Shown here: positions 40,361 to 41,867 of the stretch, piece by piece | Layout: every line of letters begins with the position of its first letter | Position numbering within the stretch: the stretch's first letter is position 1 | Assembly: GCA_020350825.1 (NCBI GenBank) | Contig: CP070724.1 | Coordinates: 510,749-552,615 of the forward strand | Direction: 5' to 3' | Source of the DNA: Thermoplasmatales archaeon | GTDB taxonomy: Archaea > Thermoplasmatota > E2 > DHVEG-1 | DNA length: 41,867 bases | Made by a program: the position numbers and the translations under genes | Notes under the pieces: model-generated | Database searches by the model: none | What the model was told of the DNA's origin: nothing | What the model saw: only the letters and a program-made list of their open reading frames with translations

Positions 40361-41361
40361 TGGGGATCGCAACAGATGAAAGAAACATATTTAATTCTGC
40401 ACTCACTCAGGTGGAAACTACAAATAAAAGATTGCTTAAAATTTATGAAGAAAGCCAGGCAAGAGTTGAACAGCAGCTGTTAAAAATGCGGGCCCAGGTC
40501 TTGAAAAGCGGGGTTGTCCAACCGTTTAAGGAGGCAAGACTTGTTAATTTACTCAAAGCAATAAATGAAGAAATTGCAAGTCTTAGAACTCAGTCCCAGA
40601 ATGTTATAGCAAGCGGATATATAGCAAACTATCAAAATACTTACTATTTAGAATTGTATGCATATGAAAAGAGCATAAACACCGAGCTTTCACTTGGTGC
40701 TGATTATTTACTTAATGCGCCAGCCCTTAACAGACAAGCGGTTATTGCAAGTTTAAACGAAAGAATTGGCGGTAATGCGTTCAAAGATAGAATGCTAAGA
40801 CATCAAAGGGAAATGCAATTTTTATTAAGGGATGCAGTAAGTCAAAATATCATAGAAGGCCAGACGGTTAAAGAGCTAGCAAAGAATATTGACTTAATAG
40901 GCGAAGTATACGGCAGAGCAATAAATCAAAGCACTAGAATAGCCAGAACTGAGCTTTTGACAGCCTATTCAATAGGGCAAGAGCAGGCAACACTTGAAGC
41001 GGAAGAAAGCGGTGTTGAATTCACGTATAAATGGTCGGCCACATTGGATAGTAGGGTCAGAAAAGATCACGCCAGAGCAGACGGACAAAAAGCGTTGATT
41101 GTAGACGGTGGGCCAGTTTTCACAGTTGGCGGTGTAAGGTTTTCAAGTCCAAGAGTGCCACTTGTTAATGATGGAAGCAAAAGAAACGCTAAGCAGGTTA
41201 TAAATTGCAGATGCAGAAGATTAAATATACCTTTTGGAATAGAGCCTACAAAAAGAGTTGCGAAAAGGAAAGACGACACATGGACAGAGTTAAACGGTGA
41301 TTTAACAGCCGTTGAATGGATTCGACGTGAATATGGGATTAATTTGACAAATGGAATATAA
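40360..41361 (+). CDS. minor head protein, Mu F / SPP1 gp7-like
   Basis: A 333-residue protein. A long helical N-terminal region, then the MuF core: IARTELLTAYSIGQ (about 194-207), YKWSATLDSRVRKDHARADGQ (about 223-243), and VINCRCRRLNIPFG (about 285-298). MuF proteins assist early capsid assembly and may be injected. ATG 40360 is preferred to TTG 40345 because it overlaps the preceding TAA. Confidence 0.9.
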   Translation: MGIATDERNIFNSALTQVETTNKRLLKIYEESQARVEQQLLKMRAQVLKSGVVQPFKEARLVNLLKAINEEIASLRTQSQNVIASGYIANYQNTYYLELYAYEKSINTELSLGADYLLNAPALNRQAVIASLNERIGGNAFKDRMLRHQREMQFLLRDAVSQNIIEGQTVKELAKNIDLIGEVYGRAINQSTRIARTELLTAYSIGQEQATLEAEESGVEFTYKWSATLDSRVRKDHARADGQKALIVDGGPVFTVGGVRFSSPRVPLVNDGSKRNAKQVINCRCRRLNIPFGIEPTKRVAKRKDDTWTELNGDLTAVEWIRREYGINLTNGI

Positions 41362-41372
41362 TTTAGTATATT
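41344..41372 (+). promoter_or_regulatory. promoter TTGACA-17-TATATT
   Basis: TTGACA (41344-41349), 17 bases, TATATT (41367-41372), overlapping the MuF gene end. It faces a hairpin-rich stretch and tRNA-Gly. Confidence 0.75.
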
Positions 41373-41379
41373 GGTATTA

Positions 41380-41456
41380 TCTTTTAGATTCATTGAAGCT
41401 CTGAAGAGAGCACAAAATTAAGCCCGCTAAGCATGAAGGTGTTTTGCGGCTTTTTT
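41380..41456 (+). ncRNA. candidate short RNA between promoter and terminator
   Basis: About 75 bases containing a perfect GCTCT-GAAG-AGAGC hairpin (41398-41411) and a terminator stem AAGCC(C)GC / GCGGCTT with six T (41420-41456). No ORF. Could be a small RNA or tRNA leader. Confidence 0.45.
41420..41456 (+). terminator. terminator before tRNA-Gly
   Basis: Stem of seven pairs with one bulged C, loop of 18 bases, then six T at 41451-41456. Confidence 0.6.
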
Positions 41457-41458
41457 GT

Positions 41459-41529
41459 GAGAGTATAGTCCAAAGGTAGGGCGATAGGCTTCCACTCTAT
41501 AAATGTGGGTTCGATTTCCATTACTCTCC
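41459..41529 (+). tRNA. tRNA-Gly (anticodon UCC)
   Basis: Acceptor GAGAGTA / TACTCTC; D arm GTCC / GGGC; anticodon arm ATAGG / TCTAT with loop CTTCCAC, anticodon TCC; four-base variable loop; T arm GTGGG / TCCAT with loop TTCGATT. CCA is not encoded. Reads GGA, a frequent Gly codon in this AT-rich genome. Confidence 0.9.
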
Positions 41530-41563
41530 ATTGCTCTATCTGCCATGTGTAGAATAGAATCTT

Positions 41564-41592
41564 AAACCGTCTATTATATTTAGGCGGTTTTT
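41564..41592 (+). terminator. terminator after tRNA-Gly
   Basis: Ten-base stem AAACCGTCTA / TAGGCGGTTT (one G-U), loop of seven, five T. Between this and 41668 lies only the scaffold promoter and SD. Confidence 0.9.
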
Positions 41593-41605
41593 GTATATTA
41601 AATAC

Positions 41606-41634
41606 TTGACATATCAAATATCAATATGTAAATT
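41606..41634 (+). promoter_or_regulatory. promoter TTGACA-17-TAAATT
   Basis: TTGACA (41606-41611), 17 bases, TAAATT (41629-41634), just after the tRNA terminator. Likely drives scaffold, capsid and downstream late genes. Confidence 0.75.
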
Positions 41635-41667
41635 ATTAACAAGTAAAATATAAAAGGGGTTTCACGA

Positions 41668-41867
41668 ATGGAAAACACCGAAATGGTAACAGAAGAAACT
41701 GCAGCTAATGGCAACGGTCAAGAGCAGGCAGAAAGTACAGAATTATCAGCTGAAGAATTACAAGAGAAATTAAAGGAAAGCGAGCTTCAGAGAGATGCGA
41801 CAGAAAAAGCTCTTGAACAGGCAAAAAGAAGTCAGGCAGGTTCAGACAAGGCTGTTGGAGAACTGAA
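41668..41867 (+). CDS. capsid scaffolding protein (5' part, continues at position 2)
   Basis: ATG 41668 with AAAGGGG upstream begins the scaffold protein. After 20 codons it enters the 141-base repeated segment and continues at position 2 in the same frame, giving 216 residues in all. The start is acidic and polar. Confidence 0.85.
   Translation, partial: MENTEMVTEETAANGNGQEQAESTELSAEELQEKLKESELQRDATEKALEQAKRSQAGSDKAVGEL
41727..41867. repeat. terminal direct repeat, right copy
   Basis: Exact copy of 1-141. See the left copy. Confidence 0.95.

Noticed and set aside
1..41867. Integrase, repressor or partition genes
   Set aside because: None seen; HNH proteins and the helix-turn-helix initiator do not match those families, so lysogeny is not claimed.

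Overview
This window is an essentially complete genome of a tailed phage (siphovirus-type morphogenesis genes) of about 41.7 kb. The first 141 bases repeat exactly as the last 141 bases (1-141 = 41727-41867), so the molecule closes into a circle and the scaffold gene runs across the join. Every supported gene is on the + strand. The DNA is AT-rich, SD sequences of the AGGAGG type are strong, and TTG/GTG starts and stop-start overlaps are frequent. This fits a low-GC bacterial host (Firmicutes, Spirochaete or Fusobacteria-like). A clostridial-type ferredoxin hints at an anaerobe. I see no integrase or repressor, so temperate life is not supported.

Layout. (1) 35.4-41.4 kb and 0-3.99 kb: packaging and head genes (TerS, TerL, portal, Mu F-like protein, scaffold, major capsid protein, head fibre-like protein, connector). 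(2) 3.99-10.28 kb: a ten-gene glycan cassette inside the late operon. It holds a GT42/DUF115-like sialyltransferase candidate, a CMP-sialate synthetase (NeuA-like), a GT8 glycosyltransferase, three SAM methyltransferases, a beta-propeller sugar-enzyme-like protein, a GT29-like sialyltransferase candidate and a sialate synthase (NeuB-like), plus one doubtful small ORF. (3) 10.33-19.56 kb: head closure, tail completion, tail tube, frameshifted tail chaperones, tape measure, tail tip and a C1q-headed fibre. (4) 19.6-20.5 kb: small membrane proteins, ending in a strong terminator. (5) 20.6-35.3 kb: early and accessory genes, including ERF annealase, RecB/Cas4-like nuclease, replication initiator, DnaB helicase, SSB, ferredoxin, NinB-like protein, HNH protein, an L,D-transpeptidase-like candidate lysis enzyme, a palindrome-separated array of tiny genes, a tRNA-like element and a fourth methyltransferase. 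A recurring promoter, TTGACA-17-TATATT, precedes several units, and a tRNA-Gly lies at 41459-41529.

Most notable are: (a) the TerL gene is split by an intein inserted at its third nuclease motif, and a complete HNH homing endonuclease is encoded inside that intein in a different reading frame, while the intein frame stays open throughout; (b) a phage-borne sialic-acid-type synthesis, activation and transfer pathway sits between two head-tail connector genes, which suggests late-stage decoration of the virion or host surface; (c) a tandem set of tiny genes separated by palindromes resembling integron attC sites, next to a tRNA-like structure lacking a normal anticodon arm; (d) several probable small structured RNAs.
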